From: DASUPK01 sp963815665
GTDB taxonomy: Bacteria; Actinomycetota; Thermoleophilia; Solirubrobacterales; 70-9
Direction: 5' to 3'
DNA: 64,000 bases
Assembly: GCA_963815665.1 (NCBI GenBank)
Contig: CAWFHN010000008.1
Span: 62,001-126,000 of the forward strand
In this document: positions 7,766 to 16,475 of the stretch, one piece after another
How positions within the stretch are numbered: position 1 is the first letter of the stretch
How the letters are laid out: each line of letters opens with the position of its first letter
The notes under the pieces: model-generated
Told to the model about the DNA's origin: nothing
Seen by the model: the letters and a program-made list of their open reading frames with translations, nothing else
Database searches by the model: none
Translations under genes and position numbers: made by a program

Positions 7766-8769
7766 GCGATGCCCTCGCCCTCGGGCAGCCCGAGCATCAG
7801 GTTGAGGTTCTGGATCGCCTGCGAGGCGGCGCCCTTCCAGAGGTTGTCGATCGAGGCGAACGCCATCGCCCGGCCGGAGGCCTCGTTCAGGGCCAGGTGG
7901 ATCCGGCAGAGGTTTGTCCCGCGGACGCCGCTGACGCCCGGCGGCTCTGAGGTGACCTCGACGAACGGCTCGTCCCCGTAGCGCTCCTCGTAGAGGGCCA
8001 GCATCCGCGCCGGGTCGACCGGTTCGGCCGTGCGGACGTAGCAGCTCACCAGCTCGCCCTGGTCGAAGGGCATCAGGTGCGGGACGAAGGTCAGCGCCGA
8101 CTCCGCGCCGTTGGTCCCGGCGAGGCCGGCGAGCTCCTGGGCGATCTCCGGCGTGTGGCGATGGCCGGTGACCTTGTAGGGCCTGGTGTCGTCGCTCTCC
8201 TTGACGACCGCCATCTCCTCCTCCGCGGCGCGCCCGGCGCCCGAGACCCCGGACTTGGCGTCGATCACGACATCGGAGATCAGGCCCTCGGCCGCGAGCG
8301 GAGCCAAGGCCAGGATGCTTGCTGTCGGGTAGCAGCCGGGGTTGGCGACCAGATCGGCGTCGGCGATCGCCTCGCGGTGGAGCTCGGTCAGCCCGTAGAC
8401 CGCCTCGTCCAGCAGCCGCGGCGCACCGTGCTCCCCGTACCAGCGGCCGTATGTCTCCAGGTCGTGGAGACGGAAGTCCGCCGACAGATCGACGACCTTC
8501 GTTCCCTGCTCCCGAAACGCCGCGACGACGGGCGCGGCAGCCCCGTGCGGGTAGGCGACGATCGCGGCGTCCACGTCGGAGCCGTCCTCGGCGGCGGGCT
8601 CCTCCAGCACCAGGTCGACGCCGTATTGCGGATAGAGCTCGTCGAGCCGCTTGCCGGCATCGGTCCGCGCCGTGACCCGCGCGAGCTCGAGGCTCGGGTG
8701 CTTTCTGATCAGCTCCGCCGAGAGCGCTCCGGCATACCCGGAGGCCCCGGCCACCAGGACCCTACTCAC
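7762..8769 (-). CDS. argC: N-acetyl-gamma-glutamyl-phosphate reductase
   Basis: NADPH-dependent reduction of N-acetylglutamyl phosphate to the semialdehyde. The 335-aa protein opens with a Rossmann motif (VLVAGASGYAGALSAELI) and has the catalytic cysteine in VANPGCYPTASILAL near residue 148, plus the HRHTPEI motif around residue 203. Length is typical for the ArgC type. Its first codons overlap the pheT stop by 8 bases, so the arg cluster is translationally linked to pheST upstream. No ARG box or other operator could be placed with confidence. Confidence 0.96.
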   Translation of the reverse strand: MSRVLVAGASGYAGALSAELIRKHPSLELARVTARTDAGKRLDELYPQYGVDLVLEEPAAEDGSDVDAAIVAYPHGAAAPVVAAFREQGTKVVDLSADFRLHDLETYGRWYGEHGAPRLLDEAVYGLTELHREAIADADLVANPGCYPTASILALAPLAAEGLISDVVIDAKSGVSGAGRAAEEEMAVVKESDDTRPYKVTGHRHTPEIAQELAGLAGTNGAESALTFVPHLMPFDQGELVSCYVRTAEPVDPARMLALYEERYGDEPFVEVTSEPPGVSGVRGTNLCRIHLALNEASGRAMAFASIDNLWKGAASQAIQNLNLMLGLPEGEGIA

Positions 8770-11221
8770 GGAGCGACCCCCCGATCCTCTCGACGGCGGC
8801 CTCGATCTCCCGCCTGCGCTCGGCGACCTCCTCGTCGGTGAGCGTCCGGTCGGCGGCCCTGAAGGTGAGGCGCAGCGCGAGGCTCTTGCGGCCCTCGCCG
8901 AGCTGCTCGCCCCGGTAGAGGTCGAACACGTGGGCGGAGCGCAGCAGCTCGCCGCCGCCCTCGAGCACCGCGGACCGCACCTCGGCGGCCGGGACGCCGT
9001 CGTCGACGACCACGGCCACGTCCTGGTGGACGGCCGGGTAGGAGATCACGTCCTCGTAGCTCTCTGCACCGAAGGGCGACGCGGCCACCAGCGGCACCAG
9101 GTCGAGCTCGAAGCCCGCCGCGCTCTCCAGGTCCCACTGCCTGCAGACGAGCGGGTGGATCTCGCCGATCCAGCCGATGTCCTCGCCATCGACCAGCGCC
9201 CGGCCGCTGCGGCCGGGGTGCAGGAAGGGCTCATCGCCGGGGACGACCTCGATCGCCACCCCCAACTGGGCCGCGAGCGCCTCGACCGCACCCTTCAGCG
9301 AGTAGAAGTCGGCCACCACCGGGTCGCCGCGCCAGCCGCCAGGACGGAGCTCCCCCGTCGCCACCGCGGCGATTCGCCAGGGCTCGAACGCGGGAGCGGG
9401 CCGGTCGCCCACGAACTTGCCGGCGAGCACACCCTCGTGGGGCGAGCTTCCCTCGCGCAGGTGGGCGCGCCCGGACTCGAATAGCGCGACGCGCTCCGCG
9501 CCGTGAGCGCGGTTGTACCGCGCCGCATCGAGGAGCGACCCGATCAGCGCCGTGCGCTCCGCGGAGTGCTCGGTGGAGAGCGGGTTGGAGACACGGATCG
9601 GCTCGGCTCTGGAGTCCCCGTCGGGGATCCGGAGCCGCTCCGGCAGGCCGGGGTCGGTGAGGCTCAGATTGACGACGGCGTCGAAGCCGAGGTCGCGCAT
9701 CGCGTCCTCCGCCCGGCGGCGCAGGACCTGTTCGCGCGTGAGGCGGCCGGCCTGGCCGCTCGTCGACGGCAATGTGGAGGGCAGGTTGTTCGCGTAGCCG
9801 TGGATGCGGCCGACCTCCTCGATCAGGTCGACCTCGCGGGTGACGTCGTAGTGGCGATGGAGCGGGACGGTCACCTTCAGCGCCTTTCCTCTGCCGGAGA
9901 CCTCGAAGTCGAGCCGCTTCAGATACTCGGAGCAGAGCTTGGGCTCGATCGGAATTCCCAGAAGGCCCTCGACCCGGTCGGTCCGCAGCTCCAGCTCATG
10001 GGGCTCCGGGATCTCGGCCGCCTCGTCGATGGTCCCGGGGACGAGCTTCGCGCCGCAGAGCTCCACCATCAACCGCGAGGCGATCCGCTGCGCTCTCAAC
10101 GCCAGCTCCGGGTGCAGCTGCTTCTCGAAGCGGTTTGAGGCGTCGGTCCGCAGGCCCAGCTTCCGCGAGGTCCGCAGGATGTTGACGCCGTCCCAGGTGG
10201 CGACCTCGAGCAGGACCCGAGTGGTCGTCTCCGAGACTTCGGAGACCTCGCCGCCCATGATCCCGGCGATCCCCGAGGGCCCGTTGGCGTCGCAGACGAG
10301 GACCGCATCCTCGTCGAAGGCCCGCTCGACGCCGTCGAGCGTGGTCATCTTCTCCCCCTTCTTGGCCGTGCGGACGGTGAGCGCGCCGTCGGGGACCTTG
10401 TCGAGGTCGAAGGCGTGGAGCGGCTGGGCCGTCATCAGCATCACGTAGTTGGTGATGTCGACCACGTTGTTGATCGGCCGCATCCCCGCGCCGATCAGGC
10501 GGGCCTTGAGCCAGAGCGGCGACGGGCCGATCTCGACGTCGGTGAAGACTCGGGCGCTGAACCGCGGGCAGAGCTCGGGAACCTCGACCTTCACCGAGGC
10601 GTAGTCCGAGACCTGGCCCTCGCCGGTGGCCTCCGCGTCCTCATCCCAGGGCGCGCTCGCCAGCTCGGCGCCGGTGATCGCGTGGACCTCGCGCGCCACG
10701 CCGTATTGACCGAAGCAGTCGACGCGGTTCGAGGTCGGCTCCAGCTCGATCACCGGGTCGGAGACCGGGACCACCTCGGCGAGCGACGTCCCCGGAGTCC
10801 AGCCGTTGTCCAGCACGGCGATCCCATCGGCGTCGTCGCCGAGCTCGAGTTCGGACTCGGAGAGGATCATCCCGTTGGACTCGACCCCGCGAAGCTTCGC
10901 CTTGCCGAGCTTGCTTCCGTCCGGCATGACGGCGCCGGGCAGCGCCACCGGCACGGTCTGCCCTGCCGCGACGTTTGGAGCGCCGCAGACGATCGTCCGG
11001 CCTCCGTCGCCGGCATCGACCTCGCAGACGCTGAGCTTGTCGGCGTCCGGATGCTTCTCGACCGAGGTCACCTTGCCGACCACAAAGCCGTCCGCATCCG
11101 GGGCCCCGACGTGGGTGATCCGCTCGACCTCGATGCTGTGCATCGCCAGCTCGTCCGCGAGCTCCTCAACCGGGAGCCCTGGGTCGCAATAGCTGAGCAG
11201 CCAGGACGTCGGCGCCCTCAT
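8762..11221 (-). CDS. pheT: Phenylalanyl-tRNA synthetase beta subunit
   Basis: Large subunit of the alpha2-beta2 enzyme that charges tRNA-Phe. Within 819 residues, positions 40-150 form the EMAP/Trbp-like tRNA-binding domain (VGKVTSVEKHPDADKLSVC). The B3/B4 editing region and the B5 domain follow in the centre, then a catalytic-like core. A C-terminal ferredoxin-like anticodon-binding domain comes last (SYPAVHQDVAVVVDD through LRLTFRAADRTLTDEEV). Length is normal. The start overlaps the pheS stop by 4 bases, giving coupled and therefore balanced synthesis of the two subunits. Confidence 0.97.
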   Translation of the reverse strand: MRAPTSWLLSYCDPGLPVEELADELAMHSIEVERITHVGAPDADGFVVGKVTSVEKHPDADKLSVCEVDAGDGGRTIVCGAPNVAAGQTVPVALPGAVMPDGSKLGKAKLRGVESNGMILSESELELGDDADGIAVLDNGWTPGTSLAEVVPVSDPVIELEPTSNRVDCFGQYGVAREVHAITGAELASAPWDEDAEATGEGQVSDYASVKVEVPELCPRFSARVFTDVEIGPSPLWLKARLIGAGMRPINNVVDITNYVMLMTAQPLHAFDLDKVPDGALTVRTAKKGEKMTTLDGVERAFDEDAVLVCDANGPSGIAGIMGGEVSEVSETTTRVLLEVATWDGVNILRTSRKLGLRTDASNRFEKQLHPELALRAQRIASRLMVELCGAKLVPGTIDEAAEIPEPHELELRTDRVEGLLGIPIEPKLCSEYLKRLDFEVSGRGKALKVTVPLHRHYDVTREVDLIEEVGRIHGYANNLPSTLPSTSGQAGRLTREQVLRRRAEDAMRDLGFDAVVNLSLTDPGLPERLRIPDGDSRAEPIRVSNPLSTEHSAERTALIGSLLDAARYNRAHGAERVALFESGRAHLREGSSPHEGVLAGKFVGDRPAPAFEPWRIAAVATGELRPGGWRGDPVVADFYSLKGAVEALAAQLGVAIEVVPGDEPFLHPGRSGRALVDGEDIGWIGEIHPLVCRQWDLESAAGFELDLVPLVAASPFGAESYEDVISYPAVHQDVAVVVDDGVPAAEVRSAVLEGGGELLRSAHVFDLYRGEQLGEGRKSLALRLTFRAADRTLTDEEVAERRREIEAAVERIGGSLRE

Positions 11222-12336
11222 CGGAATTGCTCCAGCACCCGGACGTCGTTCTCGAAGAACTTGCGCAGGTCGGGGACCCCGTACTTGAGCATCGCGATGC
11301 GCTCAATCCCCATCCCGAACGCGAAGCCCTGGATCTGCTCCGGGTCGTATCCGTTCTCCGCCACGAACCCGTAGACGTTGGCGTCCACCATCCCGGCGCC
11401 GAGGATCTCGATCCAGCCGATGCCCTTGCAGAGCGGGTCACGCGACCCGTCCGGGAGCTGCCCGCTGCCGCCACAGCGGAAGCAGGAGACGTCGACCTCG
11501 ACGCTCGGCTCGGTGAACGGGAAGAAGCCCGGCCGGAAGCGCGTCTCGCGCTCGGGCCCGAAGATCGCCCTGGCGAACTCGTCGAGCGTCCCCTTCAGGT
11601 CGGCCAGCGTGACCTCCGGGCCCACGGCGAGCCCCTCGACCTGATGGAAGATCGGGCTGTGGGTCGCATCGAAGGGGTCGGAGCGGTAGCAGCGTCCCGG
11701 GACGACGATGAAGATCGGCGGCGGCTGTGACTCCATCGCGCGCACCTGCATGGGCGAGGTGTGGGTGCGAAGCACGACGTCCTCGGGCCCGGGCGGGAGC
11801 TCCTTGCCGTCCGACCGGATCCGCAGATCGCTCCGCAGAGTCGCCGGATCGACGTAGAAGGTGTCCTGCGCCATCCGCGCCGGATGGCCGGGCGGATGAT
11901 TGAGCGCGGTGAAGTTGTAGTAGTCGAGCTCGACCTCGGGCCCCTCCATCACCCGGTAGCCGAGGCCAACGAAGATGTCCTCGATCTCGCGCTGGGTCCG
12001 GAGAAGCGGGTTCTGGGCGCCGGCCGGCACCGGCGGGGATCCGGGGAGCGTGACGTCGATGGCGTCCTCGGCCAGGCGCGTGCCCAGCTCTGAGGCGTCG
12101 AGCTCGGTGCCCCTCGACGCGAGCAGCGACTCGAGCTCCTGTCGGGCCTCGTTGCCCGACTTGCCCACCGGCCCGCGTTCTTCGGCCGGCAGGTCGGCGA
12201 TCCCGCGCAGGATCTGCGTGAGTTCCGCCTTGCGCCCCAGGTAGCGGACCCGGAGCTCCTCGAGCTCGGCGGTCGTCGAAGCCGCGCCGATCGCGTCAGC
12301 CGCTTCCTTCCGGATCTCGTCGATGCGCTCAGCCAT
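11218..12336 (-). CDS. pheS: Phenylalanyl-tRNA synthetase alpha subunit
   Basis: Catalytic subunit of class II PheRS. The 372 residues contain an N-terminal coiled coil (about 1-85), then the class II core with LRTHTSPMQVRAM, the motif-2 region FRPGFFPFTEPSVEVDVSC, and motif 3 in FGMGIERIAMLKYGV. The start is set at the second ATG (MAERIDEIRK) because GGAG lies 7 bases upstream, while the ATG 15 bases earlier lacks a ribosome site. Its start overlaps the end of the trmH-like gene by 8 bases, so the minus-strand operon is trmH-pheS-pheT-argC-argJ-argB-argD. Confidence 0.97.
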   Translation of the reverse strand: MAERIDEIRKEAADAIGAASTTAELEELRVRYLGRKAELTQILRGIADLPAEERGPVGKSGNEARQELESLLASRGTELDASELGTRLAEDAIDVTLPGSPPVPAGAQNPLLRTQREIEDIFVGLGYRVMEGPEVELDYYNFTALNHPPGHPARMAQDTFYVDPATLRSDLRIRSDGKELPPGPEDVVLRTHTSPMQVRAMESQPPPIFIVVPGRCYRSDPFDATHSPIFHQVEGLAVGPEVTLADLKGTLDEFARAIFGPERETRFRPGFFPFTEPSVEVDVSCFRCGGSGQLPDGSRDPLCKGIGWIEILGAGMVDANVYGFVAENGYDPEQIQGFAFGMGIERIAMLKYGVPDLRKFFENDVRVLEQFR

Positions 12337-13036
12337 CCGCTTCTCCAGCATCGGACGCTATCCGCTGCAGGGCGATCGCAGCCGCCGCTGCCACGTTCAG
12401 CGACTCGGCGCTCCCACGCAGCGGGATCGTCACCCGGACGTCGCACAGCTCCACGACCTCGGCCGGCAGCCCCTCGCGCTCGGCACCGAGGCAGAGCGTC
12501 CCCGCGGAGTCGAGCGCCTCGATCGGCTCGCCGCCGTGCGCGACCAGCGCTGCGCGCGGGCCTGGTGTCCCGCCGAGGTCGCCCCGGAGCAGCGGCTCGG
12601 CGAAGACCGCGCCCATGCTCGCCCGGACGGCGTGCGCACCGTAGGGATCGGCGCAGTCCGGCCCCAGCACGACGGAGCCGCCGACCAGTGCGTTGGCGGT
12701 GCGGATCACGGTGCCGACGTTGCCCGGATCGGAGACGCCGTGCAGGTAGACGCAGGGCGCCACCGGCCCGTCCGCCCATGCCTCCCTCCAGACGCCGATC
12801 GATCGAGTTCCGGAACCGAGCTTCGAGACCTGCGCCAGCAGGGCGGGCTCCACCTCGGTCCCGCCGAGGCCCTCGCCCGCCGCGGTCAGAAGCTCGACCG
12901 GATCCGCGCCCGCGGCCCGCGCCGCGGCCAGCAGGTCCTCGCCCTCACCGACGAAGAGCCCCTCGCGCTCACGGCTCCGCCGCCTGCCGAGGCGGCGGAT
13001 CAGCTTGAGCTTCTCGTTGTGTGGGCTGGTGATCAT
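12329..13036 (-). CDS. TrmH/SpoU-family RNA 2'-O-methyltransferase
   Basis: A 235-aa SPOUT methyltransferase. An N-terminal substrate-binding part (SPHNEKLKLIRRLGRRRSRE, residues 4-100) is followed by the trefoil-knot SpoU domain. The latter has VSDPGNVGTVIRTANALVGG, then LCLGAEREGLPAEV and IPLRGSAESLNVAAAAAIAL, the three SpoU motifs. It methylates ribose of a tRNA or 23S rRNA nucleotide using SAM; which nucleotide is not evident. A homologue at this position before pheS is common in actinobacteria. It starts downstream of the rplT terminator, so it has its own promoter. Confidence 0.92.
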   Translation of the reverse strand: MITSPHNEKLKLIRRLGRRRSREREGLFVGEGEDLLAAARAAGADPVELLTAAGEGLGGTEVEPALLAQVSKLGSGTRSIGVWREAWADGPVAPCVYLHGVSDPGNVGTVIRTANALVGGSVVLGPDCADPYGAHAVRASMGAVFAEPLLRGDLGGTPGPRAALVAHGGEPIEALDSAGTLCLGAEREGLPAEVVELCDVRVTIPLRGSAESLNVAAAAAIALQRIASDAGEADG

Positions 13037-13060
13037 GCGGGGGTCGGATATGAGGCCCTG

Positions 13061-13094
13061 AAAAGAAAAGGGCGGCCGCTTCGCGGACCGCCCG
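13061..13094 (-). terminator. Rho-independent terminator of infC-rpmI-rplT
   Basis: On minus, the stem CGGGCGGTCCGCG/CGGCCGCCC closes a UUCG-type loop (written GAAG on minus) and is followed by TTTTCTTTT. It lies 27 bases past the rplT stop and before the trmH start. Confidence 0.85.
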
Positions 13095-13120
13095 GGGATT
13101 CTGGCTCTTGCTGCCTTGAG

Positions 13121-13480
13121 CTAGGCGGCAGCAGCCTCCCGGGCTAGTTCCACAAATCGGCGAAAGCCATCGGGATCGTTGACGGCGATGTCGGCGAGCA
13201 TCTTCCGGTTCACGTCGACGCCGGCCTCGCTGAGGCCGTGGATCAGCTGGGAATAGCTCATCCCCTCCTGCCGCGCGGCGGCGTTGATCCGCGTGATCCA
13301 GAGCCGGCGGAAGTCCCTCTTGCGTGTGCGCCGGTCGCGGTACGCGTAGGCGTCCGAGCGCATCACCTGCTCGTTCGCGAGCCGGTAGCTCGAGTGCTTG
13401 CGCCCGAAGTAGCCCTTGGCGCGGCCGAGGACCTTCTTCTTGCGCCGCTTGCGGGCGACGGCGTTGGTCGCGCGAGGCAT
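13121..13480 (-). CDS. rplT: 50S ribosomal protein L20
   Basis: L20 binds 23S rRNA early in 50S assembly. The 119-aa basic protein starts MPRATNAVARKRRKKKVLG and has the family's FRRLWITRINAAARQEGMSY segment. Length is normal. It overlaps the rpmI stop by one base (TGATG), so translation is coupled. In other bacteria L20 or IF3 autoregulates this operon via the leader; the roughly 100-base infC leader here could serve that, but no L20 mimic was recognised. Confidence 0.98.
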   Translation of the reverse strand: MPRATNAVARKRRKKKVLGRAKGYFGRKHSSYRLANEQVMRSDAYAYRDRRTRKRDFRRLWITRINAAARQEGMSYSQLIHGLSEAGVDVNRKMLADIAVNDPDGFRRFVELAREAAAA

Positions 13481-13683
13481 CAGCGACCGCCCTTCACGAG
13501 CAGCTTCTTGACCCTCTTGCTGTCCGCCCCCGAGATCACGGAGGGCCGTCCCATACGCCGCTTCCGGTCAGGCGACTTCTTCTCGAGGATGTGGCTCGAG
13601 TATGCGCGCCGACCGCGCAGCTTGCCCTTGGCGGTCTTGCGAAAGCGCTTCTTGGCGCCGGAATGGGTCTTCATCTTCGGCAT
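13480..13683 (-). CDS. rpmI: 50S ribosomal protein L35
   Basis: A 67-aa highly basic ribosomal protein starting MPKMKTHSGAKKRFRKTAKG, the canonical L35 opening, with the family's SSHILEKKSPDRKRR in the middle. Middle gene of infC-rpmI-rplT; 28 bases follow infC and its stop overlaps the rplT start. Confidence 0.98.
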   Translation of the reverse strand: MPKMKTHSGAKKRFRKTAKGKLRGRRAYSSHILEKKSPDRKRRMGRPSVISGADSKRVKKLLVKGGR

Positions 13684-13711
13684 CGGGCCGACTATTGAAG
13701 CAGACGAGCGG

Positions 13712-14287
13712 CTAGCTCGCGGCCGCTTCCTTCTCCTGCCCCGCGGCTCTCGTCGGCGCCAGCAGCATCGTCATGTTCCGGCCTTCCTGGAGCGGCGGCG
13801 ACTCCATCACGCCGATCTCGGAGACGTCCTCCAGGAGCCGGTCGAGCAGCATCCGGCCTCGCTCGGGGTGGCTCTGCTCGCGCCCGCGGAACATGATCGT
13901 CACCTTGACCTTGTCCTGCTGCTTCAGGAAGCGCTCGACGTGGCCGCGCTTGGTCTCGTAGTCGTGCTGGGCGATCTTGGGCCGCAGCTTGATCTCGCGC
14001 ACGTTCACCTGCTGCTGGTGCTTGCGGGCGGCCTTTGCCTTCTGCTCCTGCTCGTACTTGTACTTCGAATAGTCGAGGATCCGGCAGACGGGCGGCTTTG
14101 AGGTGGGCGACACCTCGACCAGGTCGAGTTCGCGCTCGCGCGCGCGCTCGAGCGCGTCAGGGGTGGGGATGATCCCGACCTGCTCGCCGTTCTCATCGAT
14201 CAGGCGGACCTCCGGCACGCGGATGCGCTCGTTGATACGAGTCGTGTCGCGTTCAGGCGGACGTCGGTCGAAGCGGGAGACCGCCAC
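13712..14287 (-). CDS. infC: Translation initiation factor IF-3
   Basis: IF-3 proofreads start-codon selection on the 30S subunit. The N-domain (INERIRVPEVRLIDENGEQV) and linker with KYKYEQEQKAKAARKHQQQ lead into the C-domain (VREIKLRPKIAQHDYETK, then VTIMFRGREQSH). The start is uncertain: the GTG at 14285-14287 (VAVSRFDRR) gives 191 aa with no ribosome site. The frame stays open to an ATG at 14425, inside the apparent promoter, which is unlikely. infC in many bacteria uses a rare start codon for autoregulation, so an ATC just before INERIR cannot be excluded. Confidence 0.93.
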   Translation of the reverse strand: MAVSRFDRRPPERDTTRINERIRVPEVRLIDENGEQVGIIPTPDALERARERELDLVEVSPTSKPPVCRILDYSKYKYEQEQKAKAARKHQQQVNVREIKLRPKIAQHDYETKRGHVERFLKQQDKVKVTIMFRGREQSHPERGRMLLDRLLEDVSEIGVMESPPLQEGRNMTMLLAPTRAAGQEKEAAAS

Positions 14288-14398
14288 TAGTTGCGCGTGA
14301 GGTAGAGCTTCAAGAAGACGATGGGCGAGATTGGATCGCTGAGGCGGGCACGGGGCGCTTAGGTGCGCGGCGTGGTGTGGGTGCCCGGCATTGCGGCC

Positions 14399-14404
14399 AG
14401 TATA
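14399..14404 (-). promoter_or_regulatory. Likely -10 element for infC-rpmI-rplT
   Basis: TATACT on minus lies between the thrS stop and infC, the best sigma-70-like -10 in the gap. The -35 region (TCGTGC at 17-bp spacing) is poor. It would give a leader of about 100 bases. Confidence 0.45.
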
Positions 14405-14446
14405 GACGCACCTACCCGGTCGCACGAGGCGTCGGAGAATGGGCCG

Positions 14447-16393
14447 CTAATCGCCCACTTCCTCGCTCATTCGAGCGATCAGGGCGTCCAGCCCCATCGC
14501 ACCGAGGTCGCCGTCGCCGTGATGGCGGACCGAGACCGAATCCGACTCGATCTCCTTGTCCCCAACGACCAGCATGTAGGGGGCCTTGGAGAGCTCCGCA
14601 TCGCGGATCTTCTTGCCGACGGATTCGGTGCGATCGTCGACGCGAGCCCGAAGGCCGGCCGCTCGGAGGGCATCGGCCACAGCGGCGGCGCGCTCGTTGT
14701 GGCGGTCGGCGACGGGCAGGATCGCCGCCTGCACCGGCGACAGCCAGAGCGGGAAGCGCCCCCCGTAGTGCTCGATCAGGATCCCGGCGAAACGCTCCAT
14801 CGAGCCCAGCAGGGCGCGGTGGATCATCACCGGCCGGTGCTCGGCGTTGTCGGCGCCCGTGTAGGCCAGGTCGAAGCGCTCCGGCATCTGGAAGTCGAGC
14901 TGGCAGGTGCCGCACTGCCACGAGCGGCCCAGAGCGTCGGTGATGTGGAAGTCGATCTTGGGCCCGTAGAAGGTCCCCTCTCCCGGGCTGACGTCGTACT
15001 CGCGCCCCTGCTGCTCGAGCGCCTCGCGAAGCGCCCCCTCCGCCCGCTCCCATTGCTCGTCAGTGCCGATCGACTTCTCGGGCCGGGTGGAGAGCTCAAC
15101 CCTGACATCGTCGAACCCGAAGCGCTCGTAGAGCTCGTCGATGCCGGCGCAGATGGAGTCGACCTCGTCGGTGACCTGATCGAGCGTGCAGTAGACGTGG
15201 GCGTCGTCCTGGGTGAAGGCCCGCACCCGGAGCAGGCCGTGGAGCACGCCCTCGCGCTCGTAGCGCGAGACGAGGCCGAACTCGGCGAGCCGCAGCGGCA
15301 GCTCCCGGTAGGAGTGGCGACCCGAGGCGAAGACCAGGCAGGCGCCAGGGCAGTTCATCGGCTTGAGCGCGTACTGCCGCTCGTCCCCGGAGCCCTCGCG
15401 CTCCGCGGCCGCCGTGAAGAACATGTTCTCCTTGTAGTTGTCCCAGTGCCCGGAGCGGTGCCAGAGCTCGACGTCCAGCACCTGCGGTGTCTTGATCTCC
15501 TCGTAGCCCCGCGCATCGAGCTGCTTGCGGACCTCGGCCTCGATCAGCCGCAGCAGGACGGTGCCCTGCGGAAGCCAGAAGGGCATCCCGGGCGCCTCGG
15601 GGCGGAACTGGAAAAGGTCGAGCTCCGGGCCGAGCCTGCGGTGATCGCGCTCGCGGGCCTGCTCGAGTCTCTCCAGGTGCTGCTCGAGCTCCTTGCGGTC
15701 CATGAAGGCCGTGCCGTATACGCGGGTCAGCATCTGCCTCGTCTCGTCGCCGCGCCAGTAGGCGCCGGCCAGCGAGGTCAGCTTGAAGGCGCCGATCCGT
15801 CCCGTGGACGGCCCGTGCGGGCCGCGGCAGAGGTCCTCGAAGTCCCCGTTGCGGTAGAGCGAGACGCTCTCGGCGCCCTCGTCGCGGACCAGGTCCTCGA
15901 TCAGCTCGACCTTGTAGTCCTGGCCCTGCCCCTGGAAGTGCTCGATCGCCTCCTTCGCCGTCAGCTCGCGGCGCTGGAAGGGCTCGTCTGCCTTGACGTG
16001 CTCGCGCATCCGCTCCTCGATCCGGGCCAGGTCCTCCTCGCCGGGATTGCCGTCCGGGAACTCGATGTCGTAGTAGAAGCCGTTGGCGATCGGCGGGCCG
16101 ATCGAGATCTTCGCCTCGGGCCAGATGTCGAGGACCGACTCGGCGAGCACGTGGGCGGCGTCGTGCCGGATCAGCTCGAGCGCCTCCGGGCTGCGGTCCG
16201 TGACGATCTCGATCGCCTCACCGTCCGTCACCGGGGCGCTGAGGTCGCGGAGCTCGCCGTCGACCTTGAGCGCGAGCGCCGCCTTCGCGAGGCCGGGGCC
16301 GATCGCGGCAGCGGCGTCCGCGCCGGTGGCTCCCGGCTCGAGCTCCAGCTCCGCTCCGTCGGGCAACTTCACCTTGAGTGTCTCTGGACTCAC
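14447..16393 (-). CDS. thrS: Threonyl-tRNA synthetase
   Basis: Charges tRNA-Thr. The 648-aa protein has an N-terminal TGS domain (VKLPDGAELELEPGATG) and the editing domain with HDAAHVLAESV. The class II core holds the zinc ligand in MNCPGACLVF and the motif RVRAFTQDDAHVYC. The C-terminal anticodon-binding domain includes PVQAAILPVADRHNE. The start is taken as GTG (VSPETLKVKL). The frame is open for 82 further codons through and beyond the divergent M23 gene promoter, but that part is not ThrRS-like. No ribosome site is clear. I looked for a T-box leader upstream and saw none. Confidence 0.96.
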   Translation of the reverse strand: MSPETLKVKLPDGAELELEPGATGADAAAAIGPGLAKAALALKVDGELRDLSAPVTDGEAIEIVTDRSPEALELIRHDAAHVLAESVLDIWPEAKISIGPPIANGFYYDIEFPDGNPGEEDLARIEERMREHVKADEPFQRRELTAKEAIEHFQGQGQDYKVELIEDLVRDEGAESVSLYRNGDFEDLCRGPHGPSTGRIGAFKLTSLAGAYWRGDETRQMLTRVYGTAFMDRKELEQHLERLEQARERDHRRLGPELDLFQFRPEAPGMPFWLPQGTVLLRLIEAEVRKQLDARGYEEIKTPQVLDVELWHRSGHWDNYKENMFFTAAAEREGSGDERQYALKPMNCPGACLVFASGRHSYRELPLRLAEFGLVSRYEREGVLHGLLRVRAFTQDDAHVYCTLDQVTDEVDSICAGIDELYERFGFDDVRVELSTRPEKSIGTDEQWERAEGALREALEQQGREYDVSPGEGTFYGPKIDFHITDALGRSWQCGTCQLDFQMPERFDLAYTGADNAEHRPVMIHRALLGSMERFAGILIEHYGGRFPLWLSPVQAAILPVADRHNERAAAVADALRAAGLRARVDDRTESVGKKIRDAELSKAPYMLVVGDKEIESDSVSVRHHGDGDLGAMGLDALIARMSEEVGD

Positions 16394-16475
16394 GCGGCTA
16401 AGGCTATCCGTGGGTGTTCTCGCCCAGCTTGCAGGGATGCGCAACTTGCCCGCCGTACACCAGTTAGGAGAGCCA

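Noticed and set aside
16394..16475. T-box or other leader upstream of thrS
   Set aside because: The 82-bp gap has no T-box sequence or specifier stem and also serves the divergent M23 gene.
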